Source of the DNA: Bacillota bacterium
Lineage (GTDB): Bacteria > Bacillota > Sulfobacillia > JAJYWN01
Direction: 5' to 3'
Length of the DNA: 53,588 nt
Assembly (NCBI GenBank): GCA_021791495.1
Contig: JAJYWN010000006.1
Span: forward strand, 1 to 53,588
Shown: in pieces, positions 42,968-51,956 of the stretch
How the letters are laid out: every line of letters begins with the position of its first letter
How positions within the stretch are numbered: position 1 is the stretch's first letter
Position numbers and translations under genes: made by a program
The notes under the pieces: model-generated
Told to the model about the DNA's origin: nothing
Database searches by the model: none
The model's input: the letters and a program-made list of their open reading frames with translations, nothing else

Positions 42968-43232
42968 GTGGCCAACATTGCAGGTACGCGGGGACAGCGG
43001 CTCCTAGCCAACTCTGGTGGCCGGCAACGCCACGACTAAACCCCCGGCCGGAGATCCCTTATGCCGCCGCGTTACCCAAGCCGAACTGAACGCCGGACGC
43101 CCGCCCCCGGCGGGCCTGGAGATTGTTGACAAACACGGACAACTGACCCTGAGTGCTATTCCCCCCGTGGTTTGTGCCGAGGCGCGGCAGAAACCACCGG
43201 AGGAAGTAAATCCCAGACACCTTTGGCGAATG

Positions 43233-43513
43233 GACAGGGTATCTTGGGTTTACCCCCGTCGCGGGAAGATACCCCCAGGGGGTATTGGAGAGCCTTTTCG
43301 GACCTCCGCCGCCGCGGCGCCGCCATGGGAGCCGCCATCAGCACTGCCTACCGCCCCGCGGACAGGGGTGCCATGGGGGCAACGCGAATCTGGACCCGTG
43401 CTCTCTAGCAGCAGAAAGGAAAACAAGGCCGCACGTTCCTCACTTCGAGAGGTGTGCTGCCGCCTTGTGAAAGCCAGCTCAATCGCCGGGGGGTAAACCC
43501 AAGATACCCTGTC
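43233..43513. repeat. Perfect 25-bp inverted repeat bounding a 281-bp non-coding segment
   Basis: The 25 bases at 43233-43257 (GACAGGGTATCTTGGG..) occur again in exact reverse complement at 43489-43513. The enclosed 231 bp have no convincing coding frame. A shorter palindrome, ATACCCCC-A-GGGGGTAT, lies at about 43270-43286. No target duplication is obvious outside the arms. This may be a miniature inverted-repeat element, a remnant insertion sequence, or a long-range RNA structure. The surrounding gap (42968-43806) holds no gene I can support. Confidence 0.8.
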
Positions 43514-43806
43514 GGTCCCGGAATCGTATCCCGAATTGACTCCCGCGACCCCATGGCGGCGGATACCCCCCACCCCCGATACGGACTACGCACGCACCTT
43601 CCCGGTAGCCGCAAACACCGTTCAGATGAGGTGGTTTTCGCCGCGGCACACCTCTTGGTCAAGAACCTGCGGGCCCGCCTCGCGGCGGCCCCGTGTCTTT
43701 TCCCTTTCCATTTCAGGTTGACGCCCGATGAAGCCTCGCTTAGCTCCTGGAGACCTCCCTCAGTTCCTGGGACTTCCCGCGTTTCCCAGGGGCCGCCTTA
43801 GACCGT

Positions 43807-45777
43807 TCAGGCATCACTCTCGTCATAAGTCTCTTTCAGCTTGGCGATGACCGACGGGTCGGCCAAGGTAGTGGTGTCGCCCAGGACCTTCCCTTCGGCG
43901 ATGTCGCGGAGCAGGCGACGCATGATCTTGCCGCTCCGCGTCTTCGGGAGATCGCCGGTGAAGAAGATCTCCTCCGGGCGGGCCAGGGCACCGATCTTGT
44001 GGACCACGTGGTCCTTTAGCTCGCTTTTCAGGGCCGGGGTGGCTTCGATACCCAGCTTCAAGGTGACGAAAGCCGCCACTGCCTGCCCCTTGATCTCGTG
44101 GGGGCGCCCAATGACGGCGGCCTCCGCCACGGCCGCATGGTTCACCAGGGCCGACTCCACTTCCATGGTGCCGATGCGGTGTCCGGAGACGTTAATGACG
44201 TCGTCCACGCGTCCCATGAGCCAGAAGTAACCGTCTCCGTCTTTCTTCGCCCCGTCGCCGGTGAAGTAGACGCCGGGGAAACGGCTCCAATACGTCTGGC
44301 GATAGCGCTCAGGGTCGCCGAAGATGGTGCGGAGCATGCCGGGCCAGGGCGATTTGATGACCAGGTATCCGGCGCCGCCCACGGGCACGGGATTGCCGTT
44401 ACTGTCTACCACGTCGGCCTCGATGCCCGGGAAGGGGAAGGTGGCCGAACCGGGTTTGGTCGCCACGTAACCGGGCAGCGGCGTGATCAGGATGCCGCCG
44501 GTCTCCGTCTGCCACCAGGTGTCCACGATGGGGCAGCGTTCCTTACCGATATGCTCGTGGTACCACATCCAAGCCTCAGGGTTGATGGGCTCGCCCACCG
44601 TCCCCAGGAGGCGCAAGCTGGAAAGGTCGAACTTCTGGGGCCACTCCGGCCCCCACCGCATGAAGGTGCGGATGGCCGTGGGCGCCGTGTACATGATGGA
44701 GACGCTGTGCTTCTCAATAATCTCCCAGTTCCGTCCCCGGTGCGGCCAGTCGGGAGCGCCTTCGTACATCAGGCTGGTGGCGCCGTTGGCCAGGGGCCCG
44801 TAAACGATGTAGCTGTGGCCGGTGACCCATCCGATGTCGGCCGTGCACCAGTAAGTGTCATCTTCCTTGACGTCAAAAATCCAGTCATGAGTGGTGGTCA
44901 CGTGAGTCATGTACCCGCCCGTAGTGTGCAGCACACCCTTGGGTTTGCCCGTACTCCCCGAAGTGTACAGGATGAACAGCGGGTCCTCGGCGTCCATGGA
45001 CTCGGGGTCGCACTTAGAAGAGGCGTCCTGCATCAGGCGGTGCCACCAATGATCGCGCCCTTCATGGATATGGATGTTTGCGGCGTCGCCCACACGGCGG
45101 ACGACGACCACATGCTTCACACTGGGGCACTGGGCCACGGCGTCATCGGTGTTCTGCTTCAAGGGTACGATGCCGCCCTTGCGCCAGCCGCCGTCGGCCG
45201 TCACTACCACTTCTGACTGGGCGTCGTTGATCCGGTCGCGCAGCGCTTCCGAGGAGAATCCACCGAAGACCACGCTATGAGGAGCACCGATGCGGGCACA
45301 GGCCAGCATGGCGATGGGCAGTTCGGGGATCATCGGGAGGTAGAGGGTCACGCGGTCGCCTTTCTTCACGCCCAGGCTTTTCAGCACGTTGGCGAAACGA
45401 CCGACTTCCCGGTGCAGGTCATTGTAGGTGAGGATCCGGTGGTCTCCCGGCTCGCCTTCCCAGATGAGGGCGGCTTTGTTCCGGCGCCAGGTGGTCAGAT
45501 GCCGGTCAATGCAGTTGAATGATACGTTTAGCCGCCCACCGGTGAACCACTTGGGGAATGGCGCGGCCGACCAGTCCAGGACTTTGTCCCACTTCTGGTA
45601 CCAAGTCAGTCTCTTTTCGGCCTGCTCGGCCCAGAAGGCGAGCCTGTCTTGAGCGGCTTGGCGGTACGGTTCGTCGCTGTTCACGTGCGCCTGGGAGGCG
45701 AATTCCGGCGACGGAGGAAAGACCCGCTCTTCCTGCAATAACGCTTCCAGGGCTTCTGCAGTTTCCCCATTGTCCAT
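43807..45777 (-). CDS. acsA: Acetyl-CoA synthetase (AMP-forming)
   Basis: A 656-residue enzyme that activates acetate. The ATP motif is [18 protein letters not shown], followed by [20 protein letters not shown] and [19 protein letters not shown]. The hinge aspartate region is [20 protein letters not shown]. The C-terminal [14 protein letters not shown] holds the lysine whose acetylation regulates the family. Length matches the usual 650. It is a single-gene unit transcribed opposite to the downstream response regulator. Confidence 0.97.
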   Translation of the reverse strand: MDNGETAEALEALLQEERVFPPSPEFASQAHVNSDEPYRQAAQDRLAFWAEQAEKRLTWYQKWDKVLDWSAAPFPKWFTGGRLNVSFNCIDRHLTTWRRNKAALIWEGEPGDHRILTYNDLHREVGRFANVLKSLGVKKGDRVTLYLPMIPELPIAMLACARIGAPHSVVFGGFSSEALRDRINDAQSEVVVTADGGWRKGGIVPLKQNTDDAVAQCPSVKHVVVVRRVGDAANIHIHEGRDHWWHRLMQDASSKCDPESMDAEDPLFILYTSGSTGKPKGVLHTTGGYMTHVTTTHDWIFDVKEDDTYWCTADIGWVTGHSYIVYGPLANGATSLMYEGAPDWPHRGRNWEIIEKHSVSIMYTAPTAIRTFMRWGPEWPQKFDLSSLRLLGTVGEPINPEAWMWYHEHIGKERCPIVDTWWQTETGGILITPLPGYVATKPGSATFPFPGIEADVVDSNGNPVPVGGAGYLVIKSPWPGMLRTIFGDPERYRQTYWSRFPGVYFTGDGAKKDGDGYFWLMGRVDDVINVSGHRIGTMEVESALVNHAAVAEAAVIGRPHEIKGQAVAAFVTLKLGIEATPALKSELKDHVVHKIGALARPEEIFFTGDLPKTRSGKIMRRLLRDIAEGKVLGDTTTLADPSVIAKLKETYDESDA

Positions 45778-46153
45778 GAACCGCCGTCAACTCCTTGGGA
45801 ATGGTTTGGCCCGCCGAGAAGAAACCGTGTGGCGGGATTCTGCTGGTTTACAGCAATATTCGCGTAATTCCTGCTATAGGCGCTATTAGCTAAAATCCGC
45901 ACTATCTCAATCTGCCAGAAAACCGCATGGGCGGCCCTCAATGGCAGCTTGACCCCAGCGGTGTCGGAATGTGGGGGGTAGTGTCAAACGGTTATGCCCG
46001 GCAGGATGTAGGATGGGCGCAGAGGGTGTAGAAATGGGAGGGCTGTTGTGCCTCGTGCCGGAAGCCGGTGACTTGGGGGACGGCCCTGTATAGCTCGCAT
46101 TTTGAGGAGGTACGACACCACAGTTCAAGATCTCTGGCGGTAGGTGACGGGTA
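45778..46153. other. Intergenic region between acsA and the response regulator
   Basis: No gene is evident in 376 bp. The first part (to about 45900) is AT-richer than the surroundings and should hold the acsA promoter on the minus strand. I see no strong consensus hexamers, operator palindrome or riboswitch. Confidence 0.4.
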
Positions 46154-46588
46154 TTGGCGCGGATCATTGTGGCTGACGACGAACGGAACATCGCGATGGT
46201 CTTGGAGGCGGTTCTGGAGCAGGATGGGCACACCGTGGAGAAGGCTCATGACGGCCGTGCAGCCCTTAACCTCATGAGGTCCGGCCCGGTGCTACCGGAC
46301 TTGGTGCTCTTGGACTTGTTCATGCCCTGCATGAGCGGGAAAGCAGTAGTCGAGACCATGCGCGACGACTCGTACCTCCGCCACATCCCGGTGGTTATCA
46401 TCACCGGCTCAACGCTGAACGGCCGTGGGTTCCCGGCGGCCGGTTCCTATCAGGCCCTCATCACCAAGCCGTTTGACCTGTCCCAGGTACTGGAATGCGT
46501 CCGTGGGCTCCTTTCGCCCCGGCGCATGGCGGAAAACGGCGGCGGAGACTGCGGGTACCGGATCCCGCAGGCGGCGGAATCGGCCTAG
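46154..46588 (+). CDS. Single-domain response regulator receiver
   Basis: A 144-residue receiver domain without an output domain. The acidic pair is in IIVADDERN, the phospho-acceptor Asp lies in LVLLDLFMPCMSGKAVVE (about residue 54), the Thr is in VIITGST, and the conserved Lys is in LITKPFDLSQ. Starts at TTG 46154 with a modest AGGTGA upstream. No kinase lies next to it, so it is probably phosphorylated by a distant sensor or acts through a partner protein, in the manner of CheY or Spo0F. Confidence 0.85.
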   Translation: MARIIVADDERNIAMVLEAVLEQDGHTVEKAHDGRAALNLMRSGPVLPDLVLLDLFMPCMSGKAVVETMRDDSYLRHIPVVIITGSTLNGRGFPAAGSYQALITKPFDLSQVLECVRGLLSPRRMAENGGGDCGYRIPQAAESA

Positions 46589-46748
46589 AGACCACCGGCA
46601 GCGCAAGATTCCCTATCCTCTGCCACTTGCTCATGGAGCGGTGGCTCTTATGTTACCTGGCGGCGCTTCCTGGTTCTGGTTCAAGCGCCTATACCCGCTC
46701 CCCCTTTGGGCAGATATCCCATTCTTCAGGTGTTTTGCCTGTGGAGTG

Positions 46749-46776
46749 ACACCTGCGGGGTTTCGGCCATATGATG
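46749..46776 (+). promoter_or_regulatory. Possible sporulation-type (sigma-K/E-like) promoter
   Basis: ACACC at 46749-46753 is followed by CATATGATG at 46768-46776, resembling the mother-cell pattern AC-N16-CATAnnnTA. It lies about 70 bp upstream of the cysteine-rich coat-like gene. The match is partial and the call depends on the gene being a spore protein. Confidence 0.25.
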
Positions 46777-46845
46777 CTGTGGTTATGTAAAGGAACACTC
46801 GGGTCAGCTCCTCGGCTGGCCTAGCCCAAAGAAAGGAGATGCCTC

Positions 46846-47466
46846 ATGGCCGACCCCATCATCCCCGGCCCATGCCCGCCGGGAGGTTGCCCTCCACCAA
46901 CCGAGATCGTATGTATTGAGACGACTAAGGTCTATGATTTCTGCTTCCAGGTCGAGCGCCGGGACAACGTTTGTTTTGCTCTTCCGGAAAGCTGTAATCC
47001 AGATCCCGGGGCGACCGTCGTCTGCACCGTGACCAACGTGACCTGCACCGAGGTGCCGCCGCGCGTGCCGCTGACCACCCCTGGGTTCTTCAACGTGACC
47101 CTGCTTATTACCGTGTCCGCGAACATCAAGATCTACAACCCCAGCGCAACCACGCCGACCTGCGACTTCGACGTGACGTTCTCCTTCACCAAGACCGTGA
47201 CTCTATGCGCGCCGGACGGGACCGATGTGGACTGCACTGTCCCCGCGTACAGCTGCGGCCCATGCATCCTGACCCCGGCAGACCAGGTCTGCTGCACTTT
47301 CCTGCTCTGCGTTCTCGTCGAAACCGAGGCTATAGTGAAACTCCTGGTCCCGGCCTACGGTTTCTGCGTGCCGGCCGAGTGCGTGCAAGTCTCCCCGGAG
47401 TTCCCGGAGTGCCCGCCGACAGGCCTGTTCCCGCCGCAGTGCATACCGCCGACCTCGACCTCGTAG
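46846..47466 (+). CDS. Cysteine-rich (20 Cys in 206 residues) spore-coat-like protein
   Basis: A 206-residue protein with 20 cysteines, several in pairs (CPPGGC, CGPC, CC) and spread over the whole length. The N-terminus is Pro/Gly/Cys-rich (GPCPPGGCPPPTEIVC) and the end is Pro/Cys/Thr-rich. The middle is beta-rich with many Val and Thr (GFFNVTLLITVSANIKIYN). There is no signal peptide or membrane helix. It has the look of a disulphide-linked surface or spore-coat protein of endospore formers; no specific family is certain. ATG at 46846 is preceded by AAAGGAG, and a strong terminator follows, so it is a monocistronic unit. Confidence 0.8.
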   Translation: MADPIIPGPCPPGGCPPPTEIVCIETTKVYDFCFQVERRDNVCFALPESCNPDPGATVVCTVTNVTCTEVPPRVPLTTPGFFNVTLLITVSANIKIYNPSATTPTCDFDVTFSFTKTVTLCAPDGTDVDCTVPAYSCGPCILTPADQVCCTFLLCVLVETEAIVKLLVPAYGFCVPAECVQVSPEFPECPPTGLFPPQCIPPTSTS

Positions 47467-47516
47467 TCAATCCCTTTCCAGAATCTCACCTTTCCCCGGT
47501 GCCGTCAAAAAGCAGA

Positions 47517-47554
47517 CCGCAAGCGTCGCCCGCCAGGGCGGCGCTTGTGGTTTT
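47517..47554 (+). terminator. Intrinsic terminator after the cysteine-rich gene
   Basis: CCGCAAGCGTCGCCC (47517-47531) and GGGCGGCGCTTGTGG (47536-47550) form a 15-bp stem with two wobble pairs and a 4-nt loop, followed by TTTT. Confidence 0.9.
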
Positions 47555-47605
47555 GCGGTAGGAAAATTAATTCGATCCTCGAAATAAGCGTTGAGGTGGC
47601 GTAGC

Positions 47606-49438
47606 ATGCGTGGTGGTTTTGGAGGTATGGGACCCGCGGGAGTGGGGCGGGTTTGGACGCCGGGCGGGGACGGCCCGCAGGCGGGGTTGAAGGATGTGCC
47701 CGTACGGCGCATCCTGGTCTTGTTCAACCCCTACCGGTTGCTCCTTCTGGCTGTGCTGGCACTGGTGTTGGCCGGCACGGGCCTGGACCTTGCCCCGCCG
47801 CTTATCATGCGGACCATCATCGACCGGGCACTGCCGCACGGTGACCGGAGCCTTCTGCTAAAAGAGATTGCTTTGATGGTGGCCCTGCCAACGTTGAGCG
47901 GCCTTCTCGGTGTCCTGCGGAACCACCTGAATGTCAAGGCCGGTCAGGCCATCATGAGGGACCTGCGGCAGGGGCTGTTTCGTAACCTGCAACGCCAGTC
48001 CATGGCCTTCTTCACCCATGCCCGGGCCGGCGAGATCATTCAGCGGTTGACCAACGACGTCTTCGCCATCCAGGACGTGGTGACCCAGACCGTGGTCTCG
48101 GCCGTGACACAGACGGTCACGGTGGTGGCTACCGTGGCCGTGATCTTCGCCTTGGACTGGAGGCTCGCCATCCTGTCCTTGATCTTCCTACCTCTGTTCG
48201 TGCTCCCGGTGAGAGCCGTGGCCCGCTTGCGGCGGAACCTGAGGCGTGAGACCCAGCGCGCCCAGGGGGAAATGGCCGTCCACCTGGGCGAGGTCTTCGG
48301 AGTCTCCGGGGCCATGTTGACCAAGATCTTCGGGCGGGAAGCCCTTCAGGAGAGCCGCTTCACCGCCCTGAACCGGAAAGTGATGGACTTGGAGGTCCGC
48401 GGGAACCTCATCGGACGTTGGTTCATGATGATGGCCGGGCTTTTGGCGCCGCTGGGGTCGGCCTTGATCTATTGGTACGGAGGTTTCGGCGTGCTGCAGG
48501 GGCGCATGACCATCGGTGACGTGGTGGCCTTCGCCGCCTACCTCGGGCGCTTATACGGGCCGGTGTCCGGCCTGCTTAATCTGGGCGTGACCTTCGGCAC
48601 CGCCCTGGGAGTGTTTCAGCGGATCTTCGAGTATCAGGACCTGGTGCCGGACGTGGAAGAGGCACCCGACGCCGTGGCCATGCCGGCGGCCCAAGGTCAC
48701 ATAGCGGTGAAGGGAGTAGCCTTCTCCTACCGGCCGGACATCTACGCCTTGAAGGACGTTGGTTTCCAGGTCCGGCCCGGTGAAATGGTCGCCCTGGTGG
48801 GGCCCAGCGGTGCGGGCAAGACGACGTTGATAGGCCTCTTGACAAGGCTTTACGACCCGGTGGCCGGGAGCATTGAAATCGACGGTTACGATCTGCGCCA
48901 CGTCACTCAAGCCTCGCTGCGGGCGAATGTGGCCGTGGTGACGCAGGACCCCTTCCTGTTCCACGCCAGCGTGTGGGAAAACCTCCTGTTCGCACGGCCT
49001 GAAGCCAGCCAGGAAGAGGTGGAGCAGGCCTGCCGGAAGGCCCACATCCACGATCAGATCGCCGCTCTGCCGGATGGCTATGCGACGTTGGCCGGAGAAC
49101 GCGGATACAGGTTTTCGGGCGGCGAGCGGCAGCGCCTGGCCATCGCCCGGGCCATCCTCCGCGACCCGCGCATCCTTATTCTGGATGAGGCCACTTCCCA
49201 CCTGGACACGCAGTCCGAGGCCTACGTCCAAGCCGCCTTGGAGCACCTGATGAAAGGGCGGACCACCATCGTCATCGCCCACCGGCTTTCCACGGTGCTG
49301 GCCGCCGACCGGATCATCGTTCTCGACGGGGGACGACTGGTGGAGGAAGGCACACATCTGGAGTTGCTGGACCGGGACGGCCTCTACGCCCACCTGTACC
49401 GGACGCAGTTCGCTCGGGTGACGGCAGCACGAGAATGA
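47606..49438 (+). CDS. ABC exporter, fused permease and ATPase
   Basis: The ATG at 47606 is supported by GAGGTGG; the frame also offers TTG at 47591. The roughly 610-residue half-transporter has a Gly-rich head, six membrane helices (about 35-320), then a nucleotide-binding domain: Walker A GPSGAGKTTLIGLLTR, the Q-loop VTQDPFLFHAS, signature FSGGERQRLAIARAIL and Walker B ILILDEATSHLDTQ with H-loop IVIAHRLST. It works as a homodimer or with another half-transporter. The family exports drugs, lipids or peptides; no substrate gene is adjacent. Confidence 0.95.
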   Translation: MRGGFGGMGPAGVGRVWTPGGDGPQAGLKDVPVRRILVLFNPYRLLLLAVLALVLAGTGLDLAPPLIMRTIIDRALPHGDRSLLLKEIALMVALPTLSGLLGVLRNHLNVKAGQAIMRDLRQGLFRNLQRQSMAFFTHARAGEIIQRLTNDVFAIQDVVTQTVVSAVTQTVTVVATVAVIFALDWRLAILSLIFLPLFVLPVRAVARLRRNLRRETQRAQGEMAVHLGEVFGVSGAMLTKIFGREALQESRFTALNRKVMDLEVRGNLIGRWFMMMAGLLAPLGSALIYWYGGFGVLQGRMTIGDVVAFAAYLGRLYGPVSGLLNLGVTFGTALGVFQRIFEYQDLVPDVEEAPDAVAMPAAQGHIAVKGVAFSYRPDIYALKDVGFQVRPGEMVALVGPSGAGKTTLIGLLTRLYDPVAGSIEIDGYDLRHVTQASLRANVAVVTQDPFLFHASVWENLLFARPEASQEEVEQACRKAHIHDQIAALPDGYATLAGERGYRFSGGERQRLAIARAILRDPRILILDEATSHLDTQSEAYVQAALEHLMKGRTTIVIAHRLSTVLAADRIIVLDGGRLVEEGTHLELLDRDGLYAHLYRTQFARVTAARE

Positions 49439-49451
49439 GTCGGTAGGGATT

Positions 49452-50648
49452 TCAGAGCACCTGTCGTCCCTCGATGAAGACCTTCTCCACCTTCGAGCGG
49501 ACCTTGAACGGATGGCCTCTCCAGATGACGAAGTCGGCGTCCTTGCCCACTTCCAGGCTGCCCACCCGGTCCCCCACTCCCACCGTGATGGCCGGGTTGA
49601 TGGTGACGGCCTTCAAGGCCTCCTCCTCCGGCAACCCCGCGGCACAGGACAGTGCGGCGCAGGCTACCAGGTACTGAATGGCCACGAAGGGGTGGTCGGT
49701 GATGATACTGACGTGGCAGCCGGCCGCCTGCAGGACAGCGGCGTTGGTGAAGCTGAGGGCACGGGTCTCGACCTTGCCGCGAGAACCGAGGGACGGGCCC
49801 AGGTTCACCTTGGCATGGCGGCTGCCGAGGAATTCGGCCACTGCCGCCCCATCCGTGCAATGCTCGATGGAGTAGTCCACCGCGAACTCCTCGGCCAGGC
49901 GCACGGCGGTGACGATGTCGTCGGCTCGGTGGGCGTGGATGCGCAAGGGCATCTCGTGGTTCAAGACCTTGATGAGGTTCAGCATCTGGAGGTCGGTGTC
50001 GGGCAGCTTCGTGGGGTCGTCTTTCGCCGCCGCCAACTTCCGCTGGTAGTCCTGGGCCTTGTAGAAGGCTTGCCGGATGATGGCGGCCGTGCCCATGCGG
50101 GTCGAGGGCGCCCGGTGCTGCACGAGGCCGTGGAAACGTTTCGGGTTTTCGCCCAGCGCGGCCTTCATCCCGGATGGGTTACGTACCACCATCTGATCGA
50201 CGACGCGGCCGTGGCCATTCGTCTTCAGGACCAGCATCTCGCCCCCGAGGGCGTTGCCGGACCCTGGGGTGGTCTGGGCTGTGGTGACGCCACCGGAGAC
50301 GGCGTCCTTGAAGCTGGTGTGCTCGGGGTAGATGGCGTCAATGGCCCGGACCTCGGCGGTGTTAGCGGAACTGCTCTCGTTACCGTCCTGACCGGCCCAG
50401 CCGTACCACTCTCCCCAGAGGCCGAGGTGGGCGTGGGCGTCGACGAAACCGGGGAGGACGTAGCCCCCACCGGCGTCGACAACCTGAATATCCGGGGGGA
50501 TCGGCACGCCGGAGACGGACGTGGGCGACGCGGAGGGCCCGGCGGACGCGCCGATGGCCACAATCTTGCCGCCGTCCACCAGGAGCGCCCCGTTTTCGAT
50601 GGGTCTACTCGTGATCGGATAGAGCCGCGCGTTGACTACTGCCAGCAT
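49452..50648 (-). CDS. Amidohydrolase (imidazolonepropionase-like), second of a pair
   Basis: From ATG at 50648, overlapping the upstream stop as TGATG, the roughly 398-residue metal-dependent amidohydrolase has the small N-terminal beta-sandwich (ENGALLVDGGKIVAIGAS) and the barrel. Metal motifs are VLPGFVDAHAHLGLWGEW (HxH type), RIHAHRADDIVTAVRLAEEF, the DYSIEHCTDG histidine and SIITDHPFVAIQYL with the final Asp. The end KDADFVIWRGHPF closes the composite site. It is similar throughout to the upstream gene, indicating gene duplication. Substrate unknown; family members act on cyclic amides and dipeptides. Confidence 0.92.
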   Translation of the reverse strand: MLAVVNARLYPITSRPIENGALLVDGGKIVAIGASAGPSASPTSVSGVPIPPDIQVVDAGGGYVLPGFVDAHAHLGLWGEWYGWAGQDGNESSSANTAEVRAIDAIYPEHTSFKDAVSGGVTTAQTTPGSGNALGGEMLVLKTNGHGRVVDQMVVRNPSGMKAALGENPKRFHGLVQHRAPSTRMGTAAIIRQAFYKAQDYQRKLAAAKDDPTKLPDTDLQMLNLIKVLNHEMPLRIHAHRADDIVTAVRLAEEFAVDYSIEHCTDGAAVAEFLGSRHAKVNLGPSLGSRGKVETRALSFTNAAVLQAAGCHVSIITDHPFVAIQYLVACAALSCAAGLPEEEALKAVTINPAITVGVGDRVGSLEVGKDADFVIWRGHPFKVRSKVEKVFIEGRQVL

Positions 50649-51850
50649 CAGCGGCACCCCCTTTCTTCACCGTTCCGGTAAACCACTTTCCCGTCAATGA
50701 TGGTGCAGACCGCGTGGGTGAGCCATTCGAAGGGGTCGCCGTCCCAGAGGACGATGTCGGCGTCTTTGCCCGGCTCGATGGACCCGAGGCGGTCGCCCAC
50801 CCCGGCGTGCTCGGCGCCGTGCCGCGTCATGGCCGCCAGGGCCGTCTCCTCGGGCATCCCTTCGCGCACGCATAGCCCGGCGATGAAGCGGAGGTATTGG
50901 AGAGGGACCACGGGATGGTCGCTGGTGAGGGCCACGTGGACGCCGGCTTTGGCCAGGGCCACAGGCGTGGATACGCTGAGGTCCTTGACCTCCTGTTTGC
51001 CCCGCTGGTACATGGAGGGGCCCACGGCGGCCATGATCCCCCTGGCGGCGATGAGGTCGGCCACCTGGTCCCCTTCGGTGCAGTGTTCAAGGGTTATCTT
51101 GATGCCAAACTCGTCGGCGATGCGGATGGCCGTGACGATATCGTCGGCGCGGTGGGCATGGACACGCAGGGGCATCTCCCCACGGAGTACCGGCGCCAAG
51201 GCCTCGTGCTTGAGGTTGACGTCCGGCGCCTTATCCGGTTTCTCCTTGGCCATCTCCTGCTTCCGCATATAGTCGCGGGCCGCGGTCAACGCGCCGCGCA
51301 TCACGGCCGCCGTGCCCATGCGGGTGGCCGGCTTCTTATGCTGGTTTCCGTATACGCGTTTGGGGTTCTCCCCCATGGCCGCCTTCATCCCGGTCGGGTT
51401 CTTGATGACCATCTCGTCCACCACGGACCCGTAACACTTGACCGCCAAGGATGTGCCACCGATGACGTTAGCGCTGCCCGGGGCGATGTTCACCGTAGTC
51501 ACGCCGTGGCGGCGGACCTCTTCGAAGGCCTCGTCGGCCGGGTTTATCCCATCAAGGGCGCGACACTCGGCCGTCACCGGGTCGGTGGCCTCGTTACCAT
51601 CGCTCCCCTCCCAGCCGACGCCGTCCTCAACGATGCCGATGTGGCTGTGGGGATCGACGATGCCGGGAGTGACGTAGAGGCCGGTGGCGTCAATGAACTC
51701 GGCGCCGGGCGGGATGTCTGGGACTCCTACGGCGACCACGACCTTGATCTTCGTCCCCTCGACGACCACCGTCCCACCCTCGATGACCTGCGGCACGCCC
51801 GAGCCGGGGGCTGCCGCTGTGCGAATCCGGCCGTTCCTGATGACTAGCAA
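50648..51850 (-). CDS. Amidohydrolase (imidazolonepropionase-like), first of a pair
   Basis: I chose TTG at 51850, behind GGGGAG, because the product is then 400 residues, equal to its paralogue; the open frame runs further upstream but is unlike the family. Metal motifs are YVTPGIVDPHSHIGIVEDG, LRVHAHRADDIVTAIRIADEF, ITLEHCTEGDQVADL and HVALTSDHPVVPLQYL. The end is PGKDADIVLWDGDPFEWL. The stop overlaps the start of the second copy as TGATG, so both are made in a coupled way and may form a heteromer. It lies 106 bp from the IS630 element. Confidence 0.92.
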   Translation of the reverse strand: MLVIRNGRIRTAAAPGSGVPQVIEGGTVVVEGTKIKVVVAVGVPDIPPGAEFIDATGLYVTPGIVDPHSHIGIVEDGVGWEGSDGNEATDPVTAECRALDGINPADEAFEEVRRHGVTTVNIAPGSANVIGGTSLAVKCYGSVVDEMVIKNPTGMKAAMGENPKRVYGNQHKKPATRMGTAAVMRGALTAARDYMRKQEMAKEKPDKAPDVNLKHEALAPVLRGEMPLRVHAHRADDIVTAIRIADEFGIKITLEHCTEGDQVADLIAARGIMAAVGPSMYQRGKQEVKDLSVSTPVALAKAGVHVALTSDHPVVPLQYLRFIAGLCVREGMPEETALAAMTRHGAEHAGVGDRLGSIEPGKDADIVLWDGDPFEWLTHAVCTIIDGKVVYRNGEERGCR

Positions 51851-51956
51851 GGACCCATCTCCCCTTCCTCTTCCATCCGGCGTATGGGGTTTATTTAGGT
51901 ACCCGCAGGAAATGTCCTGCCCGGCTTGGCCTGGATAGGGACAGAGGGGCGACAGC

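Noticed and set aside
43154-43800. Several short open frames in the gap before acsA
   Set aside because: They are Pro/Arg-rich, overlap on both strands, lack ribosome binding sites and cross the inverted repeat arms.
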